From Fallopia convolvulus (lineage: Eukaryota; Streptophyta; Magnoliopsida; Caryophyllales; Polygonaceae): a DNA stretch of 64,000 nucleotides. The notes under the pieces were generated by a model that saw only the letters and a program-made list of their open reading frames with translations, searched no databases and was not told the DNA's origin. Each line of letters starts with the position of its first letter. Positions within the stretch are counted from its first letter, which is position 1. The stretch is taken from positions 20,692,200 to 20,756,199 of the forward strand of contig OZ024724.1 in NCBI GenBank assembly GCA_964016875.1, read 5' to 3'. Below, one piece after another: positions 1 to 11,260 of the stretch. The position numbers were made by a program, and so were the translations under genes.

Positions 1-16
1 TTACCGGGACACACAA

Positions 17-2597
17 GTGTACGATGTATACTCCGATGAGGAGTACAACTCCGAGGAGTATAGATGCCAACACATGAGTGGGGATCCCAAGAAAAAGAAC
101 AAACAGAAAAAGACGCCGGCATATGTATACGAAACCCCAAAGCGGAAGCACGAGGCCAAGTACTACGATGCCGACGCATACAAAGTTGAGGACAACTCGA
201 GCATCAAAGTGCTCGGAGTCCGTACTCGGATTTTGAAAATGATTATAAGGAATATTCTGATTATTCTAACGAGTCGTCTTTTGAGCATCCAAATGTGCAG
301 GATCTAGAGGAATTGGACAATCGGCCATCGGATTGGATCCCACCGCCGCGCCTCGCCAAGAACCGCAAGGAGTAGATCCCAATCGGCCATCGGGACGGTG
401 CGACAGGGACCGCGACGCATGGCGTCCTCGGAGGCCTGATGATGGAGATGATCCTGACAATGGCGACGATGATCCGCCCTGCGGGCCGCCTCGGCACCGT
501 CGCGACAGGCGTACGCACTCGCCTCGACGCCCTAGCCCTCGACGCGATGCACGAGATCCACCCCACAACCGTTGCCATATAAAGGTAAAATTCGACCCTT
601 TTCCAGTTCTTATGATCCTGATGTTTTTATCGAGTGGTTGCAGGGCACGGAGCACACGCTCCGCCATTTAGGGTATGAAGATGACGAGAAAGTGGAAGTT
701 GTGACTTTGCACTTCCATGGTGCCGCTCGGACGTGGTGGAACCGATTCGAGTCCGAAAGGATTCGACAAGGAAAACCCATAATCAGAGAGTGACATCAAC
801 TAATCTATATTTTAAAGAAAAGGTACATTCCGGCGGATTACAAAGACAAAATGCACATAGAGATTATGCACATCAAACAAGGATCGATGACGCCGAAGGA
901 ATATTTTGCCAAGCTCGAAGACATGTTCTTCAAGGCGGGCATGAGTCTGTCGCCCTCGGTAATGAAGAAGAGGTTCATCTCGGGCTTGCGACAATCAATT
1001 CAAGATCGATTGGAGATTCTCCCTATCAAGGACCTCAATATCTTGGTTCACACCGCTATGCAAATCCACAAGCAAGAAATGCGAACCAAGTCGGGTTGGT
1101 CAAATGCAAGGTATGTTTCTAACTCTAGTCAATCCGGTTTTTCTACTAATCGGGTTGCTCCTTCTTTGCCTAGTGCTTCGACAGGTTCGAAAGCGAAAAC
1201 CGACACCACGCCTTCCAAGGCACCAGCGGCGCCGCGCGTACTGAGCTGAGTGTCGATTGTGCACGCGAAATGGCTTGTTACAAATGTGGAGGCCATGGCC
1301 ATATTCAACGGAATTGTCCGAATGCAAATAAAGTTTTGTTTACCACACATGGGGAGCCTTACGACAACCAAGAGGACGAGGAGATAGAGCCACCGTTGAT
1401 CAAGGATGCCGAGTTGGAATGCGACCCCTCGGAGGCTCTCGGTGTGTCCAAACTCCAATTGGTGACGAGGCGCGCCTTAAGCATACGAGAAGCGCCAAAG
1501 ACGGATCAAAGAGAACAACTTTTTCACACTCGATGCTTGGTGAACAATGTGTCTTTGAGCGTCATCATCGATTCCGGGAGTTGCGCCAATTTCCTCTGCA
1601 AGAAAGTAGTTGATCACTTCATGTTTCCGACCACACCTCATCCACAACCGTTCAAGATCCAATGGATATCCAATGACGGCGGAGATTGGGTCGACAAACA
1701 GGTAATCTTCAAATTTTCAATTGGTCAATATTCGGATTCTATTCTTTGTGACGTAACGCCAATGTACGCCACACACCTCTTGTTGGGGCGCCCATGACAA
1801 TACGATCGTCGCTTGCTTCACGATGGGTATTTGAACACTTACCTATGTCGCCTAGTGAAGCTCTACAGGATGAAGCCGAAAAGCAACGACAAAAGGCTAG
1901 CGACAACGGCACCGGCGCGCAGAGCACGACACCAACCGCGTCCATGGCGAAAATTGCAGATTCCATGGGAGTTTCTGGTGCCAACACTCCTAAAAACATT
2001 AATGAAGATGGAGAAGATGGAAAACGCCGACAGAAGCTGGAGTCGGGCCGACAGTTCGCATCGCGTGGCCTCGGCAACGCACCGAACGCCGCGGATTTCA
2101 ACAAACAAGGCATTCAATAGTTTTCAGCATATCCCATGGGCGTTTCTGGTGCCAAACCACTTAAAATTGAATTTCCATCAGATTTGAAGAAAAAACGCCC
2201 CGAAGAAGTTCATTTGAGCAAGGGACCGCCGAGTGAGCCCCCTAGCGTCGCGCAGCACGCCGTCGCTGCACGAAAATTGGAATTTCAAGAGCTACGGGAT
2301 GAATTTCACGGCGTTTCTAGGGGCATTCTTCCACAAAATTCAGGAGCTACAACATATCAAAAATTCACCCCAGAATGTGATCGTTCGAGCACCGACGCCG
2401 AGCCCCCTTTGCTTGGCACATGCCAGGATCGTCTTCTCTTAGCCAGGCGTCGGGACGTCGAGAAATCTATCCAGGGGAGTCTTTCTTGTTTCATATGTTT
2501 TCCCCTTCTTTCTATTACTAAATCTGTGGACTCTTCACTTCCGTCTTCTATTGTTTCTATCTTGAAGGAATTTGAAGACATCATGCCGGAAGAGCTT
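17..2597 (+). pseudogene. Element I gag-protease remnant
   Basis: This is the N-terminal half of a retrotransposon polyprotein (capsid and protease). The gag domain is visible at about 572-1249 (FHGAARTWWNRFESE, then FISGLRQSIQDRL). A CCHC knuckle (CYKCGGHGHIQRNC) follows at about 1279-1320, and a protease motif (VIIDSGSCANFL) at about 1561-1596 with LLLGRP near 1780. The frame is broken by a TGA at 791-793, a frame change near 1249 and a TGA replacing the Trp codon after GRP at about 1796. The region up to 2597 ends in FEDIMPEEL, the usual linker before RT, where the reading stops at element V. Positions 1900-2450 are GC-rich and poorly conserved. Confidence 0.75.
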
Positions 2598-3986
2598 TGA
2601 CAAGCACTTTTACATCGCTATAAAAGCACTGTCAAAGAAATACCTAACTTCCTACCCTAAGTATAGTGGAAGCAAGGGTCGAACCCACAAGGACTCAGAT
2701 TATTCGTATTTATATAATATTACTAAGCAGAAAAGGGGGTTTTTATGGTTGTAAGCTAAAATCTAAGAAAGTAAACTAATTAAAACTAAGCAAGTGAAAT
2801 AAGTTGAGATTCAAATATGGAGAAGAGCGCCCAACTAGTTTCGTATCCATTGCATACATGAGTGTTGATCATCGATTATCCTTATTTCAATTTCCCTTGA
2901 CTAATCTATTGTGAATTTATGAATTCAAGCTTATTGTGGTTGTTAATATACACCGTCTTTAACAACCTTTTAATCAATTAACCTAGAAAACCTTCTATGT
3001 CAAGTTGATCATGCAATTAAGTTCAAAGCATTCAATAGAAACAATATTCATGAATTCCACCGTCTATTCACGAAATCTTGTGATTAAATTCTCCGCCTTT
3101 GATTAACCTTAATATACACCGTCTTTAAGTTTAATCAAAGGATTCATCCATGAATAATCAAATTCCACCGTCTATTTAATTATTCTAGTTGTAATTCAAC
3201 CTAGAAGTAGAATAGGTGATCAAGCTAATATAATCCTAAGTGAATTTAATCCATTAAGCATGGAGAGATTCAATCTAGTCAAGGCAAACTAAAATAATTC
3301 AAATCTCACAAACAATCATGCATACAACTTCAACTAACTAGTTGGACATGAGAGATTTAGCTAGAAATCGACATTAAAGAGAAATCAAACTTACAAAAGT
3401 TAAATTGATCTTCAATTGCAAAAACTAGGGTTTGTCTCCCACAAATCTCCAAATTGCATAAAACTCCAAAAGATAGCATAATCCAAATAATAAATCTAAG
3501 GAAAGTAATTATATCAAGCTAAAAATATCTAAAAGATCCGAAAATATCCAAATAAACACTTATAAAGTCGGCCCATTAGGTCTCGCGGAAGCCCAAATTA
3601 GCGTCGCACAAACGCCGCTGAGCGCGGTTTGGTGCAAGTGAGAGCGCGGTCGCGCTCCCTTCATAACTGCCCGCGCCGACGCCGCAGTAACTTCTTCCTC
3701 TCGGTGCGGTCTTGACTTGTGCTCCGCGGTTTGGTCCCTTCATCTCTTTTCTTGTAGTTCTTGCCTCGGGTCTTCACTTCCAATGCTCCTTACACGTCCC
3801 GAGATCCGTCTTAAACTTTCCATCTACCGTCTCCCACCATCCGACCTGCAATTACGCACAAAGACGTGTAGATTCCGAACTAAACGAAAATAAAACCTAA
3901 TCTAAACTTAGAATGAAATCCTAGCTAAAAATGCATAAAACGAGAATAAAAACATGCTCTAACAACTACATCTATTTGCTCTATCA
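2598..3986 (-). repeat. 3' LTR of element V
   Basis: About 1389 bp bounded by TG (TGACAAGC at 2598) and CA (CTATCA ending 3986), with a C-rich tract directly outside at 3988-3997, which is a purine tract on the element's strand. Its length is close to the 1416-bp LTR of element IV. No second copy is in the window. It is AT-rich, with a GC-rich block at about 3580-3720 and no coding potential. Confidence 0.65.
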
Positions 3987-4025
3987 AATTCCCCCATGCT
4001 TGAACCTTGCTTGTCCTCAAGCAAG
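3987..4025 (-). promoter_or_regulatory. Polypurine tract and hairpin (outer copy) of element V
   Basis: On the plus strand AATTCCCCCATGCTTGAAC is followed by an 8-bp stem CTTGCTTG (4006-4013), loop TCCT and the complement CAAGCAAG (4018-4025). On the element strand this is a hairpin directly upstream of a purine run that abuts the LTR, which is the position of the plus-strand primer. A similar module lies at 5421-5462. Confidence 0.65.
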
Positions 4026-5420
4026 ACATAGAAATCAATCACACCACAAACAAGCAAGTCATGACTTAATTCATTTTCAAGAAGCACAAACTTAACCATG
4101 AAATCTTTGCATACATATATCGAAAGTTTCAAACCAAGCTATTAATCCATTCCAACCCTCACCAAGGTAATTGTGTTTGCACTGAACACTCAAGTGTTTA
4201 AAGGTATGTGTTTTCGCTCAAAAATCATCTTTGAATGACAACTACCATATGCTTGCATCAGTGCACTAAATCTCCACCACGGATGTTCAAATGCACAACA
4301 TAAATCATGAGGTCTTTTTCAAGGTTGTAATGGGGCCAAGGTATAGACAAGTAGGAAGGGATAATTATATGGCCATGTGGTGCTAAATCCGGGAACTAGA
4401 ATAAACTAATACCCAAATTACATCAATCACTCACTCTCAATAACTTCCCAACTTGTATTCCCTTTCTTCCATTACTTACTTTTAAGCACTTCTTTCTTTT
4501 GCTCAGCTTTTGCATCTTTGTTTTTCTTTCCACAAACCCATTTGAGATTTGTTCGTTCTTTTTTCTTCATTCTTCTCTCACAAGAATACTTTGCAATTTT
4601 ACACATACAACTCATCTCAATCAACCTTTCAAACCAACTTTACTTAGAAAATTTTCACTAAACATTCCCAACATCCTTAACTTTCCAAAACTTTTCATTT
4701 TGGACATTCCCTTCTATTACACCTTTTCATCTTGCCTCACAAACCCCAAAATATATCAATTAACCCACAAAATTCCCCTAGTCAAATCCTAATTCCCGGA
4801 TGAGGGTCAAGCTTATTCGGCTAGGATTAATTTTTGTGGAGCTAATAAACAAGGCCAAGGCTCAAAACAATGGGGCTACAAAAACAAAGGTATAATGTAG
4901 GGTGGATAAGGATATAAATGAGCTAACGAAAATTTGCCTCAATCACTTTTATATCATGCATTCAAAACATATAATGTGGTCTCGAAAAAGAATCTAAACG
5001 CAAGTTCTAGAGTTAAGACAATCAAAGTGATACACTCAAGAATATCATGCAAAATTGGCATGTAAAGGCTCAAAAGAAATCTCACAAGGCAAATTTTTGG
5101 TTAGAACTTCATAACTAGCTCAAGTTTTCACTTTCATGCATACTCCTTCATAATTAAGCAATTCTTATTTAGAACTTTTATCATAAACTTAACAAGTTAT
5201 GGGATATGAAATCATGCTCACTCTTCAAACAAGTGGTTCCAAGGGGAAAAATGAATCCTAAATGCAAACAAAACACAATTTTTTTTTTCAAATTTTCAGA
5301 AATTTTCAAAATTTTTAGTGGATTTTTCAAACTTTCAATCAATGCATACAAATAAGAATAAACATGCACATGCAACTATATGATCTAACTAGACCAAGTT
5401 CTCATGACAAAATAAATAAT
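4026..5420 (-). other. 3' untranslated region of element V
   Basis: About 1.4 kb of AT-rich noncoding sequence between the two polypurine/hairpin modules. Two blocks resemble the matching region of element IV: around 4325 (GTAATGGGGCC) and 4795-4910 (GGATGAGGGTCAAG, then CAATGGGGCTACAAA). No ORF here looks real. Confidence 0.55.
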
Positions 5421-5462
5421 CCCCTTCCCCCATGCTTAAACATTACTTTGTCCCCAAAGTAA
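5421..5462 (-). promoter_or_regulatory. Second (inner) polypurine-like tract and hairpin of element V
   Basis: Plus strand CCCCTTCCCCCATGCTTAAA is followed by stem TTACTTTG (5443-5450), loop TCCC and CAAAGTAA (5455-5462). Its layout matches the outer copy, but the stem sequence differs while pairing is kept. It lies 61 bp beyond the ORF stop in element direction. Confidence 0.55.
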
Positions 5463-5523
5463 TAAAAACATAAGAGTAAAAGAAAAACTAACCTTATCAC
5501 AAGAACTTGTCAAACTCGGGAAT

Positions 5524-6795
5524 CTACTCTGATGGTGGTGGTGGGTACCCCGGGTATGGCCATTCAGGAGCTGGATATCCAGGATACGGCTGATAAGCAT
5601 ACGGCTGATAGCCCTGCTCACGCGTGTAGCTGTCCATCCTCTGATGCAAGTACCGGATCTGCTCATCAACATAATCAAAACGGCTCGTAGCATAACCCCG
5701 GAAATGGTTGAAATCAGCCGCCAGGCCATCCATACGAGTGTGCAAGCCACTCACTTGTGTAGACAATCCACCCATCAATTCCACCAAATGATTGTATTGA
5801 GTGGTAGACATGTTACCACCTAAACCTTGTTGCTCAAACTCATGAATGGGTGACACTTCATTGTGCTCATCATCATTTTCATCATTCTCCCCATCATCAT
5901 CTTCAGCGGAAATATCCTCAGCAGCAGCTTCAAACTCCTCATCTTCATCCTCCTCATCAACATCCATTCAAGCGCTCGCTTCGTCATCATGACCCCTTGC
6001 CTTCTTCCTTCTTTTAATTCCTCCAATCACTTCCAAAACCGGTACATCACCATCTTGTGGGTGAATGAGCCATGTGTGAGCATTATCCAACCCAATCTCA
6101 ATCTTCACCCTCTCTGGATTAGGCAACTTCATAGCGAAGGAGCTATTGCCTAGCACCCAATAGTACCGATTGTTCTTCACATACAACACCTTCATCTTGT
6201 TGTAGAAATGCAAGTTCATCGTAAGAGGATCAATCCTACCCACACACTGCTCCAAATCAATTCCAAAGTGTTGGGCGAACTTGGTGATGATACCACCTAC
6301 AACGATTCGACCGGTATTTCTCTTAATCATGAGCTCTATGTTGTGCATCATAGCGGCACCAAAGTCTACATTTTTCCCTTCCAGAATACCTCGAAGGAGA
6401 AAGATATCCTTCCTAGGGCAATTGTTCTCACCCTCTCCTCTGCCTGTAATAGAGTGAGCAAAGAACCTCTGAAGAATTCGGATTATTGGATGAGAAATCC
6501 CAGACGCCTTAGTTCTAGAAGGCAAGTAGTCATCAGTCCCAGAAAGGAGATCCCACTGTTCATCATCCATAAAAGTGGCACGGTTTTCCCATCTATCAAC
6601 ATTCATCTGGTATTGGGTAAATCTGAATAGCTTGTTGATATCATTGAGAGTCATGCTTCTCATCACCCCACCTAGCTGAAAATTGCACCGCCCTTCATTA
6701 ACAAATCTCCCCTCTAAGATATGAGCCTCCAAGGTGCTCAAGAACTCCAACACGAGGCTTTTGTACACTGGCAATCTCATGCTCAACACAGTCAA
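5524..6795 (-). pseudogene. Athila-type downstream ORF of element V, truncated
   Basis: Read right to left this is a frame of about 424 codons with one in-frame TGA (5968-5970). The first part (6795-5971) resembles ORFs annotated as Athila retroelement ORF (AHILEGRFVNEGRCNFQLGG, MTLNDINKLF). Such ORFs have no proven function. After the TGA the frame restarts at once with MDVDEEDEDEE, an acidic stretch. A segment with heptad-like spacing and a Tyr/Pro-rich tail (YPGYPAPEWPYPGYPPPPSE) follow. The true N-terminus is lost at the 6793 junction. No membrane segment is evident. Confidence 0.6.
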
Positions 6796-6807
6796 ATTGC
6801 ACCGCCC

Positions 6808-8957
6808 TTTATGCGGTTAATGAATTTTGTGTTTAGAAAATTTTTAGGACGTTTTGTCGTTGTGTATTTTGACGACATTTTGGTTTTTTCTAGAGACTTG
6901 GACTCTCACGCGAGGCACCTTAGGTTGGTGTTAGAATGCCTTCGCGAACATTCTTTGTATATAAACTTGGACAAGTGTTCGTTTTGCACGGACATGACGA
7001 ATTTTCTTGGGTTCGTCGTGTCCAAGGATGAACTCAAAGTGGATGACGACAAGATCCGCGCCATCCGAGAGTGGCCCACCCCTACGACCCCGACGATGGT
7101 TCTATCCTTCTTAGGGCTCGCAGGGTTCTATCGGCGTTTCGTCAAGGACTTTAGTTCTATTGCCGGGCCACTCCACAATCTCACCAAGAAGGCGACCACA
7201 ATCAAGTGGATGCCACAACATGAGGCTGCCTTTCAGGCCTTAAAATCAGCTTTGTGTAGTGCTCCGGTCTTGCAATTTCCAGACTTCACTAAGCGCTTCG
7301 AGGTCGAGTGCGACGCCTCTGACTATGGAATAGGCGGAGTACTCCTCCAAGAGAGACGCCCCATTGCTTACTTTAGCGAAAAACTTATGGGGGAATCTCT
7401 AAATTACCCGACTTATGACAAGGAGTTGTACGCGCTTATTCGGGTTCTCAAAACATGGCAGCATTACATTTGGCCTAGCAAGTTCGTGATTCAAACGGAC
7501 CACGCCGCCTTAGCGTATCTCAAGAGTCAGACGACTCTCAATAGACGCCATGCTCGGTGGGTGGAGTTTATGGAAACATTTCCATACATCATCGCCCATA
7601 AAAAAGGAAAGGAGAATGTCGTGGCGGATGCTCTGTCACGCAGATATGTACTTCTGACCCAACTCCAGGCCAATTTGCTCGGGTTCTCCTTGACTAAGGA
7701 GTTATATATGCATGATCAATTTTTCAAACCGATCATGGAGAACCTCGAGCGAAGTCGAATCCATGAGTCCTATTTTTTAGACAATGGATACCTCTACCGA
7801 GTCGGAAAGCTTTGCATTTTGAACTCGTCCGTGAGGCATCTATTGCTCAAAGAAGCTCATGACGGCCGAGGCCATTTTGGCATAGCAAAAACTTTAGCAG
7901 CACTTCGTGAGCACTTCTATTGCCCACACATGGCCTCCGATGTCCACAAGTATTGCCGAGGTTGTGTGCCATGCCAAACAGCTAAATTGAGGTCCCAACC
8001 TCATGGCCTATACACGCCCTTGCCAATTCCGGATACCCCGTGGGAAGATCTTTCCATGGATTTTATCACGGGCCTTCCAATGACAATGCGCGGAAAGGAT
8101 TCGATCTTTGTAATTGTGGACCGCTTCTCCAAAATGGCTCACTTCGTTCCATGCAAAGGGAACAACAATGCGACGGAAATCGCAAATTTGTTTTTTGAGC
8201 ATGTTGTGAAACTCCATGGCGTGCCTCACACTATTTTTAGTAATCGGGACACAAAATTTTGCAGCCATTTCTGGAGAACGGTTTGGGGAAAGCTAGGGAC
8301 ATAATTGCTCTTTTCTACATCTTATCATCCCCAAACCGATGGTCAGACTGAGGTGACCAATCGGACACTGGGCACCCTTCTTTGGACGGTGCTAAAAAAT
8401 AACCCACGCCGGTGGGAGGATCTGATCCCTTTCGTTGAGTTTGCATACAACAGGTCCAAACATTCGGCTACTAGGAAGACGCCGTTCGAGATCGTCTACG
8501 GCCTCAACCCACACTCTCCCATGGATCTTGTCTCTCGGCCCTTGAAGAATGGTGAGCACATCGATGCATCCAACCGCGCCGACGCCATACGACGATTGCA
8601 CGAGAAGACGAGGACACAATTGGAGCGTCAGGCAAGTCAGTACGAGGCACGACATAACAAGGGACGGAAACAGCTGGTTTTCAACCCTGGAGATCTTGTT
8701 GGTTACATCTTCGCAAGGACCGTTTTCCGGACTCTCGGAAGACGAAGCTTCATCTACAAGGAGACGGCCCTTTCAAAGTCTTGGAACGGATCGGGGACAA
8801 CGCTTACAAGATCGACCTCCCAGGCAAGTATTCGGTGCACTCTACTTTTAATGTCGCAGAACTCTCCCTCTATGTGGAGCCTGCTTATGAGGAAACGGGG
8901 ACGTTTCCAAACCAAGTGGGGGACGGTGATGCGACCCCCGCCATGGATGCTAGCTAG
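6808..8957 (+). pseudogene. Element I pol remnant: RT end, RNase H, integrase
   Basis: The reading resumes inside RT at FMRLMN, with the catalytic YFDDI motif at about 6868. The RNase H domain follows (ECDASDYGIGGVL, about 7310-7350; TDHAALAYL; ADALSRR). The integrase has the HHCC-type zinc region (HFGIAKTLAALREHFYCPHM, CVPC), DFITG and a retained NRDTKF motif. The frame ends at a TAA at 8302-8304, restarts, then shifts by one base near 8705. The integrase end (GPFKVLER, FNVAELSLYVEP) stops at TAG 8955-8957, which is 31 bp inside the LTR. The RT core upstream of the NAP box is missing. The gene is non-functional. Confidence 0.8.
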
Positions 8958-9797
8958 GAGGACGACGCCTTCACACTTCGCTCGGATGGCCCCATCACTC
9001 GTACCAGGACTCGAGCAATCCAGGCCGCGACACAATCACTTGTGGTACGCCTCTCCGCAGGCCATGGCGCGCCCCTCGATGCGTCGACGCACACTTTCTT
9101 GTGCGTCCTCGGCGTCAAGGAACCTCAACTCGAGCCAACGGTGACAACCTCCAACCCCTTGCCACCATCGGACTCGAGCCTAGCACCGTGCCATGGATCG
9201 CAACTTGAGGTTCTCACGACCCTCGCGCCAACGTCCACGACAGCGTCCTCGCCAGCGCCCCAGGCCACGCCATGACCTCGCCAGCGCCGTGTCCAAGCCT
9301 CGCCGCGCCGCGCCAGCCCTTGTCGCGACACTTCGAGCACGGTCACGGACGACCTATCACTTTTATAGTATTGTTCGCACAGTTTCAAATTTCGAACATT
9401 ACTATTAATAGTTTTATGAATTCAGTAAGTGTTTTATGGGCCTTGCACCGATGGATTATGGGCTCGCGCCGCTAGGCTTGGATCTGCACATCAGCTCTAG
9501 GCGCGCCGCACCTGTTAGGGTTTTCTAGCTCATTTTGTGTCGCCTCTCTATATAAGGAGGCTTAGGGATATTTTTGCTTTCAGCGCACATTAGGGTTTAA
9601 TAAAGTAGAGGTTTGCTCCTTATTTTGCCCTAGTGCCATTGCGCCGCCCATACATTATCATTCAAAGCTCTCGATTCTCAATTGTTCTTGTGTGATCGTG
9701 CCATAATTCAATCAATCAAGTCTTCCGCTTCGCTGATTCGAGACCTAATACTCAAACACCACGTCGATCCGTCGCAACCCATACGAGGGACGTATCA
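8927..9797 (+). repeat. 3' LTR of element I
   Basis: About 871 bp from TGATGCG (8927) to CGTATCA (9797), imperfect inverted ends. A purine tract (GTGGGGGACGG) lies directly before it. A TATA-like CTATATAAGG is at about 9548. No second copy is in the window, so the ends rest on the TG/CA rule, the purine tract, and the abrupt change to element III sequence at 9798. The left half is unusually GC-rich (about 9000-9350). Confidence 0.65.
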
Positions 9798-9953
9798 GGA
9801 GGTCTGGACCCCGTCGTCAAGATCCCTCAACCCGCGACCGACGCGCCGAGCTCCCAGCCTCATGTTGTCTCCGCCTTGCCCGTCCTCCAGACTTCCACGG
9901 AATCCACCGCCGAGGCCACGAAAGACACCGCTGCCGAGGTCCCAAAGGAATGA
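9798..9953 (+). pseudogene. C-terminal remnant of the antisense ORF of element III
   Basis: A plus-strand frame of about 50 codons (GGLDPVVKIPQP through AAEVPKE) ends at TGA 9951-9953. It lies antisense to element III, about 1.3 kb beyond its pol stop. In element II the intact antisense gene ends about 1.07 kb beyond pol, the equivalent place. The low-complexity Ser/Thr/Ala/Glu tail fits the C-terminus of such proteins. The rest is cut off by the element I LTR. This assignment is positional, not by sequence similarity. Confidence 0.4.
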
Positions 9954-10199
9954 AGGATCTCTCCGACTTTTTAATGTGTTTTTTTATTTTTAACTGTTTT
10001 GGTGGCCCCACCGGGGTCTGTAATTAAGATACTTCGGCCTTCGCGGCCTTATTTCATTCAACTTTCTTTACTTTATGGTTGTGTTTCGTATTTTCTTACC
10101 TTAGTCTATTGTATACATATCCCAATCCAACCCCATGGCACGAGTGTCACAATATTTGTGGCACCCTCGGGACACGTCGGGCGCTCGCCTTATGTCGCG

Positions 10200-10320
10200 A
10201 TCCCGAGCCTCGCTCGGATCACGCATAATCGCTTTTATGCCAAGAGCATGAGCCTCGCTCTCATCTCGCATGATGGTTATTATGCCAAGATCACGAGCCT
10301 CGCTCGGATCTCGCATGATT
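10200..10320. repeat. Three ~45-bp tandem repeats with internal hairpins
   Basis: Three units each contain GAGCCTCGCTC, a hairpin with CTC loop and flanks that pair (GATCCC with GGATC in units 1 and 3, ATG with CAT in unit 2), followed by TTATGCCAA in units 1 and 2. They sit in the 3' noncoding region of element III beside the 54-bp array. Confidence 0.7.
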
Positions 10321-10323
10321 ATT

Positions 10324-11180
10324 GATTGTTTCCAACCCCAAACTGGAAGCGAGGGGTGGATTTGAAAATTAAAAATGAGAATCTCCAACCCCAAGCGGGA
10401 AGCGAGGGGTAGACTTCGCAACATAAAACCGAGAATCTCCAACCCCAAGCGGGAATCGAGGGGTGGAGTTCGCAACACAAAACCGAGAATCTCCAACCCC
10501 AAGCGGGAAGCGAGGGGTGGACTTCGAAACTCAAAATCGAGAATCTCCAACCCCAAGCTGGAAGCGAGGGGTGGACTCTAAAATTGAAAATGAGAATCTC
10601 CAACCCCAACCGAGAAGCGAGGGGTGGACTTCGCAACATAAAACCGAGAATCTACAACCCCAAGCGGGAAGCGAGGGGTGGAATTTGTAACATAAAACCG
10701 AGAAACTCCAACCCCAAGAGGGAAACGAGGGGTGGACTTCGTAACATAAAACCGAGAATCTCCAACCCCAATCGGGAAGCGAGGGGTGGACTTCACAACA
10801 TAAAACTGAGAATCTCCAACCCCAAGCGGGAAGCGTGGGGTGTACTTCGAAACATAAAACCGAGAATCTCCAACCCCAAGCGGGAAGCAAGGGGTGGACT
10901 TCGCAACACAAAACCGAGAATCTCCCACCCCAAGCGGGAAGCGAGTGGTGGACTTCGCAACACAAAACCGAGAATCTCCAACCCCAAGCGGGAAGCGAGT
11001 GGGTGGACTTCGAAACTCAAAATCGAGAATCTCCAACCCCAAGCGGGAAGCGAGGGATGGACTTGAAAATTGAAAATGAGAATCTCCAACCGCAAGTGGG
11101 AAGCGAGGGGTGGACTTCGCAACATAAAACCGAGAATCTCCAACCCCAAGCGGGAAGTGAGGGGTGGACTTCGCACGAAT
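10324..11180. repeat. 54-bp tandem repeat array, about 16 copies
   Basis: The unit starts GAGAATCTCCAACCCC and continues AAGCGGGAAGCGAGGGGTGG. Starts at 10377, 10431, 10485 and 10539 give an exact 54-bp period. Because 54 is a multiple of three, several frames on both strands stay open for 100-160 codons. I regard those ORFs as an artefact of the period. The array is in the 3' untranslated region of element III, between the pol stop and the antisense ORF tail. Tandem repeats in this part of Tat/Ogre elements are known as sources of plant satellite DNA. Confidence 0.9.
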
Positions 11181-11260
11181 TTTTCATTTTTGAGACAGAT
11201 TTGAAAATTCCACAACCCTTTATTCACAAAATTTGTAGGAAATAGCGGAGTTTGGAGAGT

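Larger units (their letters stand above)
2598..6793 (-). mobile_element. Element V: 3' half of an Athila-like retrotransposon
   Basis: This minus-strand fragment interrupts element I between the protease-RT linker and the RT core. Read in its own direction it holds a C-terminal ORF (6795-5524), a 3' untranslated region, a polypurine tract with hairpin and a 3' LTR ending at 2598. Its 5' LTR, gag and pol are absent, and so are roughly 100 codons of element I's RT. This points to an insertion followed by a deletion across the right-hand junction. It shares layout and short conserved blocks with element IV, so I assign it to the same Athila-like group. Confidence 0.7.
1..9797 (+). mobile_element. 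Element I: CRM-like Ty3/gypsy chromovirus, interrupted by element V
   Basis: This is a plus-strand Ty3/gypsy element whose 5' LTR lies left of the window. In order it shows gag, a CCHC zinc knuckle, an aspartic protease, part of RT, RNase H, integrase and a 3' LTR. The integrase style (PWEDLSMDF, VDRFSKMAHF, HPQTDGQTEV) and an integrase end that runs into the 3' LTR resemble the CRM chromovirus clade. The clade call is inference from motif style. The RT N-terminal half is missing where element V sits (2598-6793). The 3' LTR abuts element III sequence, so I take element I as inserted in III. Confidence 0.75.

Noticed and set aside
261..671. Several long overlapping ORFs on both strands at the window start
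   Set aside because: GC-rich and low in complexity. Only the plus frame joining the gag domain fits element I.
10324..11180. CRISPR-like array
   Set aside because: Units are contiguous 54-bp tandem copies without unique spacers, inside a plant retrotransposon 3' UTR.
10375..11245. Overlapping ORFs of 68-160 codons on both strands (such as ISNPKREARGG repeats) as a repeat protein gene
   Set aside because: They come from a 54-bp tandem repeat whose length is a multiple of three, so several frames on both strands stay open. No start context, splice pattern or domain supports translation.
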